Below are positions 55,070-63,698 of a stretch of 64,000 nucleotides of DNA, piece after piece (within the stretch, counting starts at the first letter, position 1; each line of letters starts with the position of its first letter). The notes beneath the pieces are model-generated. The model was not told the DNA's origin. It worked only from the letters and a program-made list of their open reading frames with translations, and searched no databases. The translations under genes and the position numbers were made by a program. The DNA comes from JAEUMY01 sp033764435 (lineage in GTDB: Bacteria > Pseudomonadota > Gammaproteobacteria > Burkholderiales > Usitatibacteraceae). Location of the stretch: NCBI GenBank assembly GCA_033764435.1, contig JANRIX010000058.1, positions 1-64,000 on the forward strand. Direction: 5' to 3'.

Positions 55070-55954
55070 CTACTTTCCCTTGGCGAACAGCGCGTCCAGC
55101 TTCTTCTCGAAGTCGTGGTAGTTGATGCGCGCGTAGAGTTCTTCGCGTGTCTGCATCGTGCCCACGATATTCTTTTGCGTGCCGTCCTTGCGGATGGCTT
55201 CGTAGACATTCTCGGCGGCCTTGTTCATCGCACGGAAGGCGGAAAGCGGATACAGCACCATGGCGACGTTCACCGTGCGCAGTTCGTCCACGGTGAAGAG
55301 TGGGGTGGCACCGAATTCGGTGATGTTGGCAAGAATCGGCACCTTCACGGCGTCAGCGAATTTCTTGTACATCTCCAGACTGGTGATGGCCTCGGGAAAG
55401 ATGGCGTCGGCCCCTGCTTCAACACAGGCCACGGCGCGTTCGACAGCCTTCTCAAGACCTTCGACTGCCAGCGCATCGGTGCGGGCCATGATGACGAACG
55501 ACTCGTCGGTTCGGGCGTCAGCGGCAGCCTTCACCCGGTCGACCATCTCTTCCTTGGTCACGATTTCCTTGCCCGGACGGTGGCCGCAGCGCTTCGCGCC
55601 GACCTGATCCTCGATGTGCATGGCGGCCGCGCCAAACTTGATGAGCGATTTCGTGGTGCGGGCCACGTTGAACGCCGAGGCGCCGAAACCGGTATCCACA
55701 TCCACCAGCAGGGGCACATCACACACATCGGTGATACGGCGAATGTCGGTCAGCACGTCATCCAGATTGCTGATGCCCAGATCGGGTAGCCCCAGCGAGC
55801 CGGCCGCCACGCCGCCGCCGGACAGATAGATCGCCTTGTAGCCGGCTCGCTTGGCGAGCAGGGCGTGATTGGCGTTGATGGTGCCGACAATCTGCAGCGG
55901 CGATTCGTCCTTCAGGGCCTGGCGGAATTTCTGTCCGGGTGTCGGGGTGGTCAT
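55070..55954 (-). CDS. prpB: 2-methylisocitrate lyase
   Basis: A 294-residue member of the isocitrate lyase/PEP mutase family that splits 2-methylisocitrate to pyruvate and succinate. Motifs: YLSGGGVAAGSLGLPDLGI, LVDVDTGFG, and the catalytic KRCGH loop in GAKRCGHRPGKE. It lies 67 bases after the CoA-ester lyase gene upstream, so it may be part of that transcript. Confidence 0.96.
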   Translation of the reverse strand: MTTPTPGQKFRQALKDESPLQIVGTINANHALLAKRAGYKAIYLSGGGVAAGSLGLPDLGISNLDDVLTDIRRITDVCDVPLLVDVDTGFGASAFNVARTTKSLIKFGAAAMHIEDQVGAKRCGHRPGKEIVTKEEMVDRVKAAADARTDESFVIMARTDALAVEGLEKAVERAVACVEAGADAIFPEAITSLEMYKKFADAVKVPILANITEFGATPLFTVDELRTVNVAMVLYPLSAFRAMNKAAENVYEAIRKDGTQKNIVGTMQTREELYARINYHDFEKKLDALFAKGK

Positions 55955-56021
55955 GAGAAGCTCGGTTCAGTGAAGAAATGCAATTCTAGACAAGCTCGCG
56001 CTGCAATACTCTTGCGCAGGA

Positions 56022-57005
56022 TCAGAAGAACGCCGCGGACGCCTCATCCGGCACGTTGACGCCCGTGACGCGGGCCTTCTTGAGCAGCTCCCAGAAATAG
56101 CGGTAAGTGGCCCGGTCGTGCAGCTCGCCCTGGTACTGGATGGGGCCCCAGTCCGCCCGCTGGGCGGCGAGCAGGATGTTGGCGGCGTCGACCACCTCAG
56201 TGAGATCCGGCTTCATGGCGTCCACGATGGCGGTGATCTGCGCCGGGTAAATGCTCCACATGCGCAGGAAGCCGAACTCGTTGCGCGCCCGCCAGGCATC
56301 GCGGAACACGTTGTAGGCGTTCTTGAGATCCAGCGACACGTTGTGCGCGGGCACCACGCCGTGCGCCAGCGCTGCGGCGACCACCTCGGTCTTGGCGCGC
56401 ACCAGCAGGGGGTGCTCGAACTGGCCCGGGGAACGCATGGACGAGGCGGGCAGGGCGCCATGATGTCCGGAGACAAAATCCATCAGGCCGAAATCCAGCA
56501 CCTGGACCCAGGGCAGTGCGGCCAGATCGAACGCTTCGCGCAGCGCACCATGTGTTTCCACGAGGATGTGGATGGGAATCTCGCGCTTGATGCCTTTCTC
56601 GCGGGCCACGGCCTGCGCGTAGGCGATCATCTCGGCCGCTTGCGCCGCGGCGGTGGATTTGGGAATGGTGATGTAGGCCAGCACGTCGCCTGCTCCGCCC
56701 ACGAGGATGTCGATGTCCTGCTTCCAGTGCGGATGGGTGTAGTCGTGGATGCGCGCGCCGGCCTGCTTGTGCACATTGGCCGCACTCTTCAGCACGCTCA
56801 CGATCATTTCGGCATGCGCCTTTTCCTGCCCGGTGGGGGCGCCGTCCTCGCAGTCGCAGGTGATGTCGAAGATGGGGCCCAGCTTGGTCTGTAGCTCGAG
56901 CGCCTTGCCGATGAGCTTCTCCGATCCGGCGAAATGTTCGCAGGTCGGAATAACGGGGAAGGGCTTTTCGCCGTGGAACAGCACCTGGTCGGGATGTTTG
57001 GACAT
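56022..57005 (-). CDS. HpcH/HpaI-type CoA-ester lyase (malyl-CoA lyase-like), 327 aa
   Basis: A TIM-barrel lyase of the citrate lyase beta / malyl-CoA lyase superfamily. Mg-binding acidic residues are seen in DITCDCEDGAPTGQEKAHAE and LVETHGALREAFDLAALPWV; the C-terminal end has MWSIYPAQITAIVDAM. Candidate reactions are cleavage of malyl-CoA, beta-methylmalyl-CoA or citramalyl-CoA. It lies 41 bases from the MaoC-like gene and upstream of prpB. Exact substrate cannot be read. Confidence 0.8.
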   Translation of the reverse strand: MSKHPDQVLFHGEKPFPVIPTCEHFAGSEKLIGKALELQTKLGPIFDITCDCEDGAPTGQEKAHAEMIVSVLKSAANVHKQAGARIHDYTHPHWKQDIDILVGGAGDVLAYITIPKSTAAAQAAEMIAYAQAVAREKGIKREIPIHILVETHGALREAFDLAALPWVQVLDFGLMDFVSGHHGALPASSMRSPGQFEHPLLVRAKTEVVAAALAHGVVPAHNVSLDLKNAYNVFRDAWRARNEFGFLRMWSIYPAQITAIVDAMKPDLTEVVDAANILLAAQRADWGPIQYQGELHDRATYRYFWELLKKARVTGVNVPDEASAAFF

Positions 57006-57046
57006 GGAGTCTCCGGAGGGCATTGAATGCGGATGGCTTAGTCGGC

Positions 57047-58090
57047 TCAGCGCGGCATGAGCACGGTGTAGTCGAGGTCCAGCACGACGAGTTCGGGCGG
57101 AATGTCGTCGCTGTCGGGCGCGTGATTCTTGAAGCCGGTCATGCGTAGCCGCAGCGCGCCCAGCTTCGGGTTGAGCGGCCAGGCGTCAAGCACCGTTGTG
57201 CGCGCATGCAGCGTGTCGCCGGCGAATGTCGGATTCTTGTGTGCGCCGGCATTGATGGCGGCCCAGGTCAGGACATTCTCCAGTCCGTCATGTGCAAGGG
57301 CGCGGCAAATCGAAATCACCTGTCCGCCATACACCAGGCGCTTGCCGAAGGTGCTGCCGGCCATGTGCCGGGCATCGAAATGGACCCGCGCCGTGTTCTG
57401 GTAGAGCTTGGTCGCCAGGGTGTGGTCGGTTTCATCCAGGGTCATGCCGGCCGGATGGCGGATGACTTCACCCAACCGGTAATCACCAAAGAGCCGCGTA
57501 CCACCGGTATCAGCCGGGTTGAGCCGCTCGGGGCGCAGACCAGCGAATATTCGCAGGTCCGACGGTGCAACAAAAGTTGGCAGATCGGGAATCACAGTGA
57601 CCGGTGCCGGCGTTTGAACGTTGCGCTTGTTGACCATCACCCAGCGAATCCAGGTCAGCACCGGCTCGCCGTGCTGATTGCTCGCGACCGAGCGCACATA
57701 GACATTGCCATTCCTGCCGCTGGAGTTTTCCTTCACGCCGATGATGTCGGTGGCGCAAGACAAGGTGTCGCCGATGTAGACCGGCGCGAGAAATCGCAGA
57801 TTCGCGTAACCCAGATTGGCGACAGCGTTGTAGCTGATGTCGGGCACGGTCTTGCCGAAGGCGATGTGGAAGACCAGCAGATCATCCACCGGCATTGCCG
57901 GATAGCCCAGCGACCTCGCCACGGGTTCGGCGCAGTGGACAACGCTGCGTGACCCGGTCAATGCCTGGTACAGCGCAACGTCACCCTGGGTGAGGGTGCG
58001 CGGCGTGGCATGCACAAAGTGCTGGCCGGGACGGTAGTCCTCGAAGAAATAGCCTTCCAGGGTGCGCGGCGGGACGGATTGGGAAGTCAT
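57047..58090 (-). CDS. MaoC-like double-hotdog hydratase (mesaconyl-CoA hydratase-like)
   Basis: A 347-residue double hotdog protein. The N-domain reads YFFEDYRPGQHFVHATPRTL and DVALYQALTGSR; the C-domain has FDARHMAGSTFGKRLVYGGQ with ICRALAHDGLENV. It resembles mesaconyl-CoA (beta-methylmalyl-CoA) hydratases. Flanked by two CoA-ester lyases, it would hydrate an unsaturated C5-CoA and pass it to a lyase. The palindrome copy at 57543 encodes Arg-Ile-Phe-Ala. Confidence 0.8.
   Translation of the reverse strand: MTSQSVPPRTLEGYFFEDYRPGQHFVHATPRTLTQGDVALYQALTGSRSVVHCAEPVARSLGYPAMPVDDLLVFHIAFGKTVPDISYNAVANLGYANLRFLAPVYIGDTLSCATDIIGVKENSSGRNGNVYVRSVASNQHGEPVLTWIRWVMVNKRNVQTPAPVTVIPDLPTFVAPSDLRIFAGLRPERLNPADTGGTRLFGDYRLGEVIRHPAGMTLDETDHTLATKLYQNTARVHFDARHMAGSTFGKRLVYGGQVISICRALAHDGLENVLTWAAINAGAHKNPTFAGDTLHARTTVLDAWPLNPKLGALRLRMTGFKNHAPDSDDIPPELVVLDLDYTVLMPR
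57543..57554. repeat. GCGAATATTCGC palindrome copy
   Basis: Exact copy in the MaoC-like gene, Arg-Ile-Phe-Ala. Confidence 0.95.
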
Positions 58091-58114
58091 GGCGCGGTCT
58101 CTGGCTCGCCCGGA

Positions 58115-58990
58115 TCAGGCCGATTCCAGCTGCTTTATCATCTCCGCCAGCGCCAGCACGCGCTTGGCAGCGCCGATATGGTGATGCTCCACCAGACGGC
58201 CATTCAGCATGATGGTGCCCCGTCCTTCACGGTGCGCATTCTCCAACGCTTCCAGCACTTCGTTGGCGAACGCGACGTCGATCGGCTTGGGCGTGAAGGC
58301 ATCATTGCAATAGGGCAGCTGGTTGGGATGCACCAGCGACTTGCCATCGAAGCCCATGTCCCGGGTGAGACGACAGGCGTGCTCGAAACTCTGCATGTCC
58401 TTGATGTCCACGCTGATGCCATCGACCACCGCACGCTTGTAGGCGCGACCAGCCAGCAGGACATGGGACAGGCTGTAGTGCAGCGGAATGCGATCCGGCG
58501 TCTTGCGACCATGCAGTTGGGTCAGCAAATCGCTGGTCGCCATGATGAGGCAGGCAATCCGGTCGGAGGCGGCAGCAATTTCCTCGGCGCGCAGCACGGC
58601 CAGCGGGCTTTCGATCATGACCATGATGGGCAGATGCGAACCGCCCGCGGCATCCAGTGCGTCGAGTGCAGCCAGCACGTCCTCCCGGGACTCGATGTTG
58701 GGAAACAGCATGGCGTCGATACCGATCTTGGCCACGGCCTTCACGTCGTCCTGTCCCCAGGGGGAGTCGAGATCGTTGACGCGCACCACCAGTTCGCGGC
58801 GTCCGTAGCCGCCCTGGAGCACGGCCTCGACCACATTGCGCCGCGAGACTTCCTTGTTCTCGATGAGGACGGAATCCCCGAGGTCAAAGATGACTGAATC
58901 CACCTTGAGGGTCCGTGCCTTGTTCAGATAGCGCGTGAGGCAGCCCGGGACATACAACATGGAACGACGGGGTCGGAAGAATGGACTCAT
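58115..58990 (-). CDS. CitE-like CoA-ester lyase (HpcH/HpaI family), 291 aa
   Basis: A citrate-lyase-beta-like enzyme: PRRSMLYVPGCLTRYLNKAR, SVIFDLGDSVLIENKEVSRR with the metal-binding acidic cluster, MLFPNIESREDV, and GFDGKSLVHPNQL near the end. CitE-like proteins cleave citramalyl-CoA or malyl-CoA. First gene of the probable minus-strand operon, facing the GntR gene across a 170-base gap with a perfect palindrome. Confidence 0.82.
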   Translation of the reverse strand: MSPFFRPRRSMLYVPGCLTRYLNKARTLKVDSVIFDLGDSVLIENKEVSRRNVVEAVLQGGYGRRELVVRVNDLDSPWGQDDVKAVAKIGIDAMLFPNIESREDVLAALDALDAAGGSHLPIMVMIESPLAVLRAEEIAAASDRIACLIMATSDLLTQLHGRKTPDRIPLHYSLSHVLLAGRAYKRAVVDGISVDIKDMQSFEHACRLTRDMGFDGKSLVHPNQLPYCNDAFTPKPIDVAFANEVLEALENAHREGRGTIMLNGRLVEHHHIGAAKRVLALAEMIKQLESA

Positions 58991-59117
58991 CGGCAGGAAG
59001 GTGAATTAATTCAATGAATTGAGTGATTGAAAGCCGGTCGGTGAAGGCTTCCGGGTTGCAAAAATGCTGCAGTGCACAGTCTAGGCGGTGCTTGCGTCTG
59101 CTGTCAACAAACATCTA

Positions 59118-59129
59118 TCTTATATAAGA
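59118..59129. promoter_or_regulatory. Perfect palindrome TCTTATATAAGA, candidate GntR operator
   Basis: A 12-bp perfect inverted repeat in the only AT-rich part of the divergent gap between the GntR/UTRA gene (starting 26-46 bases to the right) and the CoA-ester lyase operon (128 bases to the left). Position and symmetry suit autorepression and control of the lyase/prp genes. It is not found before sdhC. Confidence 0.6.
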
Positions 59130-59163
59130 CATATGTTGCGTGAGCCGTGCTAACATGCCGCCC

Positions 59164-59940
59164 ATGGAAAAGCCCACCGCCCTGCCCAGCAATACGTCGA
59201 TCGCTGTGTCGTCTCCGAGCTCTGCTCCGAGCTTCCGACCGCTCTACGACCAGATCAAGATCCTGCTCACCCAAAGCCTGATCGCCGGGGAATGGAAGCC
59301 GGGAGAGGCCATTCCCAGCGAGACGGACCTTGCGGGTCGGTATGGCGTCAGCCAGGGCACCGTGCGCAAGGCCATCGACCAGCTCTCTGCGGAAAACATT
59401 CTGATCCGGCGGCAGGGCAAGGGCACCTTCGTGGCCACCCACACGGCACCGCAGCACCAGTATCGGTTCCTGCGAATATTCGCCAACAACGGCGAAAAGC
59501 ATCACCCCTCCACACGATTCATCGATGTCCGAAAGTCGAAGGCGACCACGGCCGCGGCACGTCTGCTCGACATCAAGGTGGGCACCCCGGTCATTACCCT
59601 GCGCCGCGTGCTCGTGTTCGCCGGTCGGCCGTTGATTCTGGATGAGGTGGTCGTCTCGGCCGCGCGCTTTCCCAATCTCACCCTGGATATGGCCGAGGCT
59701 TCGAAGGGCTCGCTCTACAGCTTCTTCGAGACCCATTACGGGGTGAGGATGATTCGTGCGGAAGAGCGAATTTCCGCGGTCGCGGCGGATGGCTTCGCCG
59801 CCACCCAGCTCAATGTGGCGGAAGGCACGCCGCTGCTGGCCATCGACCGGATTGCGTTTACCTATGGCGACAAGCCGGTGGAGTGGCGGCGCGGGCTGGT
59901 CCACACCGATGGCTACGCGTACTTCAACGAGCTGGCCTGA
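59164..59940 (+). CDS. GntR-family transcriptional regulator with UTRA domain
   Basis: About 258 residues (an in-frame ATG at 59155 and GTG at 59140 are alternatives). The winged helix-turn-helix is at residues 20-90: PLYDQIKILLTQSLIAGEWK, IPSETDLAGRYGVSQGTVRK, QGKGTFVATH. A C-terminal UTRA ligand-binding domain (HutC subfamily) follows. Likely senses an organic acid or CoA-derived metabolite for the adjacent lyase, methylcitrate or sdh genes. A palindrome copy at 59472 encodes Arg-Ile-Phe-Ala in the linker. Confidence 0.9.
   Translation: MEKPTALPSNTSIAVSSPSSAPSFRPLYDQIKILLTQSLIAGEWKPGEAIPSETDLAGRYGVSQGTVRKAIDQLSAENILIRRQGKGTFVATHTAPQHQYRFLRIFANNGEKHHPSTRFIDVRKSKATTAAARLLDIKVGTPVITLRRVLVFAGRPLILDEVVVSAARFPNLTLDMAEASKGSLYSFFETHYGVRMIRAEERISAVAADGFAATQLNVAEGTPLLAIDRIAFTYGDKPVEWRRGLVHTDGYAYFNELA
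59472..59483. repeat. GCGAATATTCGC palindrome copy
   Basis: Exact copy in the GntR gene, Arg-Ile-Phe-Ala. Confidence 0.95.
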
Positions 59941-60020
59941 CCGCCGTTGAACTGACAGCGGGAAGGGCACTCGCGCACCTTGCGCGGACGCCAACCTGGG
60001 TCGGCAAATTAGGCGTGCTG

Positions 60021-60036
60021 CAACGGCATGCCGTTG
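60021..60036. promoter_or_regulatory. Perfect 16-bp palindrome upstream of sdhC
   Basis: CAACGGCATGCCGTTG lies 80 bases after the gntR stop and 135 bases before sdhC. It can be an operator for the sdh operon or a terminator stem of gntR, though no clear T-run follows. A TAAAAT at 60067-60072 is a possible -10. Confidence 0.4.
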
Positions 60037-60170
60037 TGCGTTTGTGCGACCGCAGCAAAAAAGTTCTAAAATCCGTTTGCTAACGCTTCAAGCGCGCACA
60101 CGACACGGTTATCCACCCGGATCGTGTCAAAAGGCCGAGTTTGAGCTAACAAACCAACCTCCACTCTCCG

Positions 60171-60569
60171 ATGAGCCCCCCTACCGCCAAGCCCGCACGG
60201 CAGCGTCCCAAGTATTACGACCTGAATCTCGCCAACCTTCCCGCGCCCGGACTGCTGTCCATCTTCCACCGCATCAGCGGCGCGGCCATGTTTCTCCTCC
60301 TTATTCCGCTGCTTTTATTCATCTTGCAGCAATCCCTGCAGTCGGAAGCTGATTTCCAGCGCTGGAAAGGCTACTTCGCCCATCCGATCGCCAAGTTGAT
60401 CCTGCTGGGATTCATCTGGTCCTACCTGCATCATTTCCTCGCCGGCATCCGCTATCTGTTGCTTGACGTGCATTGGGGCATCCAGAAGTCATCTGCCCAG
60501 AGTTCCGCCAAGTTGGTCCTGGCCCTGGGCATCATCGGCACGTTGCTGATCGGAGTCTGGATATGGTGA
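60171..60569 (+). CDS. sdhC: Succinate dehydrogenase cytochrome b556 subunit
   Basis: A 132-residue three-helix membrane anchor that binds haem b and ubiquinone. Signature LLSIFHRISGAAMFLLLIPL and YLHHFLAGIRYLLLDVHWG with the haem-ligand His. Starts the sdhCDAB operon; its stop overlaps the sdhD start. Confidence 0.95.
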   Translation: MSPPTAKPARQRPKYYDLNLANLPAPGLLSIFHRISGAAMFLLLIPLLLFILQQSLQSEADFQRWKGYFAHPIAKLILLGFIWSYLHHFLAGIRYLLLDVHWGIQKSSAQSSAKLVLALGIIGTLLIGVWIW

Positions 60570-60907
60570 AACAGGCCCCCGTCGGTGCGCATTACGGTCT
60601 GCGTGACTGGCTCTTGCAGCGTGTCACTGCAGTCATCATGGTGTTGTGGACACTGTTCTTCCTGGGTCTGCTGGTCAGCTGTCCGCCGCAGGGCTGGGCC
60701 GACTGGAAGCAGATGTTTTCCGGGAACTTCCTCAGACCGCTCACACTCCTTTTCATCGCTTCCCTGCTGTACCACGCCTGGATTGGCGTTCGTGACATCT
60801 GGATGGATTACATCAAGGGCACGGCGCTGCGCCTGACCCTCCAGGCCGCGACGGCCGTGATGCTGATCTTCTATTTCATCTGGTCCGTGGCCATTCTCTG
60901 GGGCTGA
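60563..60907 (+). CDS. sdhD: Succinate dehydrogenase membrane anchor subunit
   Basis: A 114-residue membrane subunit: GLRDWLLQRVTAVIMVLWTL, LLYHAWIGVRDIWMDYIK (haem/quinone region) and a third helix at the C-terminus. ATG 60563 overlaps the sdhC stop by seven bases, so translation is probably coupled. Confidence 0.94.
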   Translation: MVKQAPVGAHYGLRDWLLQRVTAVIMVLWTLFFLGLLVSCPPQGWADWKQMFSGNFLRPLTLLFIASLLYHAWIGVRDIWMDYIKGTALRLTLQAATAVMLIFYFIWSVAILWG

Positions 60908-60916
60908 ACGATTTCC

Positions 60917-62701
60917 ATGTCACTTCCTATTCGCAAGTTTGATGCTGTGGTGGTGGGTGCCGGCGGCGCAGGTCTGCGCGCGGCCCTGCAGCTGTCCGAG
61001 GCCGGCCTCAAGGTCGCCGTGTTGTCAAAGGTGTTCCCAACCCGTTCCCATACCGTTGCCGCGCAGGGCGGTGTCGGCGCCTCGCTGGGCAACATGGGGG
61101 AGGACAGCTGGCTCTGGCACATGTACGACACCATCAAGGGGTCGGACTATCTGGGCGACCAGGACGCCATCGAGTTCATGTGCCGCATGGCACCTGAAGT
61201 AGTGATCGAGCTGGAACACTTCGGCATGCCGTTCGACCGCAACGACGATGGCACGATTTACCAGCGTCCGTTCGGCGGACATTCGCAGAATTTCGGCGAG
61301 AAGCCGGTGCAGCGTTCCTGCTGTGCGGCCGACCGTACCGGTCACGCCATGCTGCACACGCTCTACCAGCGAAACGTGCGCGCCAACACCCAGTTCTTTG
61401 TGGAATGGATGGCGCTGGACCTGATTCGCGACACCAACGGCGACGTGCTGGGTGTCACCGCCCTGGAGATGGAATCCGGCGAAGCCGTGATCTTCCACGC
61501 CAAGGCGACCTTGTTTGCCACGGGCGGGGCAGGGCGAATATTCGCAAGCTCGACCAATGCCTTCATCAACACCGGTGACGGCCTGGGCATGGCGGCACGT
61601 GCGGGCATCCCGCTGGAAGACATGGAGTTCTGGCAATTCCACCCGACGGGTGTGGCCGGCGCCGGCGTGCTCATCACCGAAGGCGTGCGTGGCGAAGGCG
61701 GCATCCTGCTCAACAAGAACGGCGAGCGCTTCATGGAGCGCTATGCGCCGACCATGAAGGATCTGGCATCGCGCGACGTGGTCTCGCGCGCCATGGCCAC
61801 CGAGATCAAGGAAGGCCGCGGCGCCGGGCCCAATGCCGATTACATCCTGCTGAAGCTCGATCATCTCGGTCCGGAAGTCATCAACAAGCGTCTGCCCGGC
61901 ATCCGCGAAATCGCCATCAAGTTCGCCAACGTGGACCCGGTGAAGGAACCGATTCCCGTCGTGCCGACCTGCCACTACCAGATGGGCGGCATTCCGACCA
62001 ACTACCTGGGTGAAGTGGTCGTGCCGAAGGGCGGCAATCCGAACAGCGTCGTGCCCGGCTTCTATGCGGCGGGCGAAGTGGGCTGCGCGTCGATCCACGG
62101 CGCCAACCGTCTCGGCACCAATTCGCTCACGGATCTGCTGGTCATGGGCAAGTCGTCCGGCGACAGCATGATCAAATTCATCAAGGGCGAGGGTAGCCAC
62201 AAGCCGCTGCCCAAGGATGCAGGCGAATATTCGCAGTCACGCCTCGCGAAGCTGGACGCACAGAGCAACGGCGAGAATGTCGCCGATGTCGGCAATGAAA
62301 TGCGTCGCACCATGCAGGCGCATTGCGGCGTGTTCCGCTTCCCGGACATGCTGGTCGCCGGTGTGGAAAAGATCAAGCAAGTGGCAGAACGTGCCGATAA
62401 GCTGGAGATCAAGGACAAGAGCAAGGTCTTCAACACCGCGCGAATCGAGGCGCTTGAGCTGCAAAACCTGATCGAGGTGGCCAAGGCGACCATGATCTCG
62501 GCCGAGGCGCGCAAGGAAACGCGTGGTGCACATGACCGCGCCGACTTCCACGATCGCCCCGGCTTCGTTGCTGGCCGCGATGACCAGAACTGGCTGAAGC
62601 ACACGCTTTGGTATCGCGAGGAGAACAAACTGGATTACAAGCCGGTCAACCTGAAGCCCCTGACCGTCGAGTCTTTCGAGCCCAAGGCTCGCGTCTACTG
62701 A
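60917..62701 (+). CDS. sdhA: Succinate dehydrogenase flavoprotein subunit
   Basis: A 594-residue subunit oxidising succinate to fumarate. FAD site VVVGAGGAGLRAALQL, covalent FAD His in FPTRSHTVAAQGG, active-site parts HPTGVAGAGVLITEGVRGEG and GCASIHGANRLGTNSLTDLL. Two palindrome copies are inside: Arg-Ile-Phe-Ala at 61534 in GGAGRIFASSTNA, where E. coli SdhA has GGAGRIYQSTTNA, and Glu-Tyr-Ser at 62223. Confidence 0.97.
   Translation: MSLPIRKFDAVVVGAGGAGLRAALQLSEAGLKVAVLSKVFPTRSHTVAAQGGVGASLGNMGEDSWLWHMYDTIKGSDYLGDQDAIEFMCRMAPEVVIELEHFGMPFDRNDDGTIYQRPFGGHSQNFGEKPVQRSCCAADRTGHAMLHTLYQRNVRANTQFFVEWMALDLIRDTNGDVLGVTALEMESGEAVIFHAKATLFATGGAGRIFASSTNAFINTGDGLGMAARAGIPLEDMEFWQFHPTGVAGAGVLITEGVRGEGGILLNKNGERFMERYAPTMKDLASRDVVSRAMATEIKEGRGAGPNADYILLKLDHLGPEVINKRLPGIREIAIKFANVDPVKEPIPVVPTCHYQMGGIPTNYLGEVVVPKGGNPNSVVPGFYAAGEVGCASIHGANRLGTNSLTDLLVMGKSSGDSMIKFIKGEGSHKPLPKDAGEYSQSRLAKLDAQSNGENVADVGNEMRRTMQAHCGVFRFPDMLVAGVEKIKQVAERADKLEIKDKSKVFNTARIEALELQNLIEVAKATMISAEARKETRGAHDRADFHDRPGFVAGRDDQNWLKHTLWYREENKLDYKPVNLKPLTVESFEPKARVY
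61534..61545. repeat. GCGAATATTCGC palindrome copy
   Basis: Exact copy in sdhA, Arg-Ile-Phe-Ala. Confidence 0.95.
62223..62234. repeat. GCGAATATTCGC palindrome copy
   Basis: Second exact copy in sdhA, Glu-Tyr-Ser. Confidence 0.95.
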
Positions 62702-62716
62702 TTCCGAGCACTGACC

Positions 62717-63412
62717 ATGAAATTCAGCATTCTCCGATTTGACCCCGACAAGGACGCCAAGCCGTACTTCAAGGAGTACGACGTCAAGCTCGAAGAGAGC
62801 GACCGCATGTTGCTGGATGCGCTGGTGCGCATCAAGACCATGGATGACTCGCTGGCGCTGCGCCGTTCATGCCGCGAAGGCATCTGCGGCTCGGACGCCA
62901 TGAACATCAACGGCAAGAATGGCCTCGCCTGCATCACCAAGATTGCCGACCTGACCGAACCCGTGGTGCTGAAGCCTCTGCCCGGACTGCCCATCATCCG
63001 CGACCTGATCGTGGACATGACCCAGTTCTTCAAGCAGTACCACTCGATCAAGCCGTATGTGCAGAACTTCGAGCCGACGCCGGAGAAGGAACGCCTGCAG
63101 TCACCCGAAGCCCGTGCGGAACTGGATGGACTCTACGAGTGCATTCTGTGCGCCTGCTGCTCGACCTCCTGCCCGTCGTTCTGGTGGAACCCGGACAAGT
63201 TTGTGGGACCAGCCGGCCTGCTCGCCGCCTATCGTTTCATCGCCGACACGCGTGACCAGGCGACCAACGAGCGCCTCGACAATCTGGAAGATCCGTATCG
63301 CCTGTTCCGCTGCCACACCATCATGAACTGCGTGGATGTGTGTCCGAAGGGGCTGAACCCGACGCATGCGATCGGCAAAATCAAGGAGATGATGGTCAAG
63401 CGGGCGGTCTGA
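62717..63412 (+). CDS. sdhB: Succinate dehydrogenase iron-sulfur subunit
   Basis: A 231-residue electron carrier with a [2Fe-2S] motif (SCREGICGSDAMNINGKNG), a [4Fe-4S] motif (CILCACCSTSCPSFWW) and a [3Fe-4S]/[4Fe-4S] Cys set (CHTIMNCVDVCPKGLNP). It links SdhA to the quinone site. Confidence 0.97.
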   Translation: MKFSILRFDPDKDAKPYFKEYDVKLEESDRMLLDALVRIKTMDDSLALRRSCREGICGSDAMNINGKNGLACITKIADLTEPVVLKPLPGLPIIRDLIVDMTQFFKQYHSIKPYVQNFEPTPEKERLQSPEARAELDGLYECILCACCSTSCPSFWWNPDKFVGPAGLLAAYRFIADTRDQATNERLDNLEDPYRLFRCHTIMNCVDVCPKGLNPTHAIGKIKEMMVKRAV

Positions 63413-63413
63413 C

Positions 63414-63674
63414 GTGGACGGTCGCGCGCGGGACCGCCTGCGTTGGCGGGCGAGAAGGGGATTGCTGGAGAATGACCTGTTGCTGACCCGGTATCTCGAC
63501 CGGCATCTTGCGGTGATGGGTGAGGAAGAGATGCGGTTGCTGGACAGGCTGTTGCTGCTGGATGACAACAATTTGCTGGATCTGCTGATGGGGCGCACCG
63601 TCAGCGACGATCCGGGTCTTGCCGGACTGATCGCGAATATTCGCGATGGCATCGGCAGCCCGGACCACCAATAA
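63414..63674 (+). CDS. sdhE: FAD assembly factor SdhE
   Basis: An 86-residue protein needed for covalent flavinylation of SdhA. It has RARRGLLENDLLLTRYLDRH, matching the RGxxE motif, and a helical bundle. GTG start (63414) one base after the sdhB stop. The palindrome at 63633 encodes Ala-Asn-Ile-Arg near the C-terminus. Confidence 0.9.
   Translation: MDGRARDRLRWRARRGLLENDLLLTRYLDRHLAVMGEEEMRLLDRLLLLDDNNLLDLLMGRTVSDDPGLAGLIANIRDGIGSPDHQ
63633..63644. repeat. GCGAATATTCGC palindrome copy
   Basis: Exact copy in sdhE, Ala-Asn-Ile-Arg. Confidence 0.95.
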
Positions 63675-63698
63675 GAACCTGGACCCGGAGTGAATGAC

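Noticed and set aside
53507..55789. A 760-codon plus-strand open frame opposite prpC, the 103-aa gene and prpB
   Set aside because: It is the antisense shadow of real genes in GC-rich DNA; the product is His/Gly/Arg-rich with no domain, and the opposite strand has clear PrpC and PrpB motifs.
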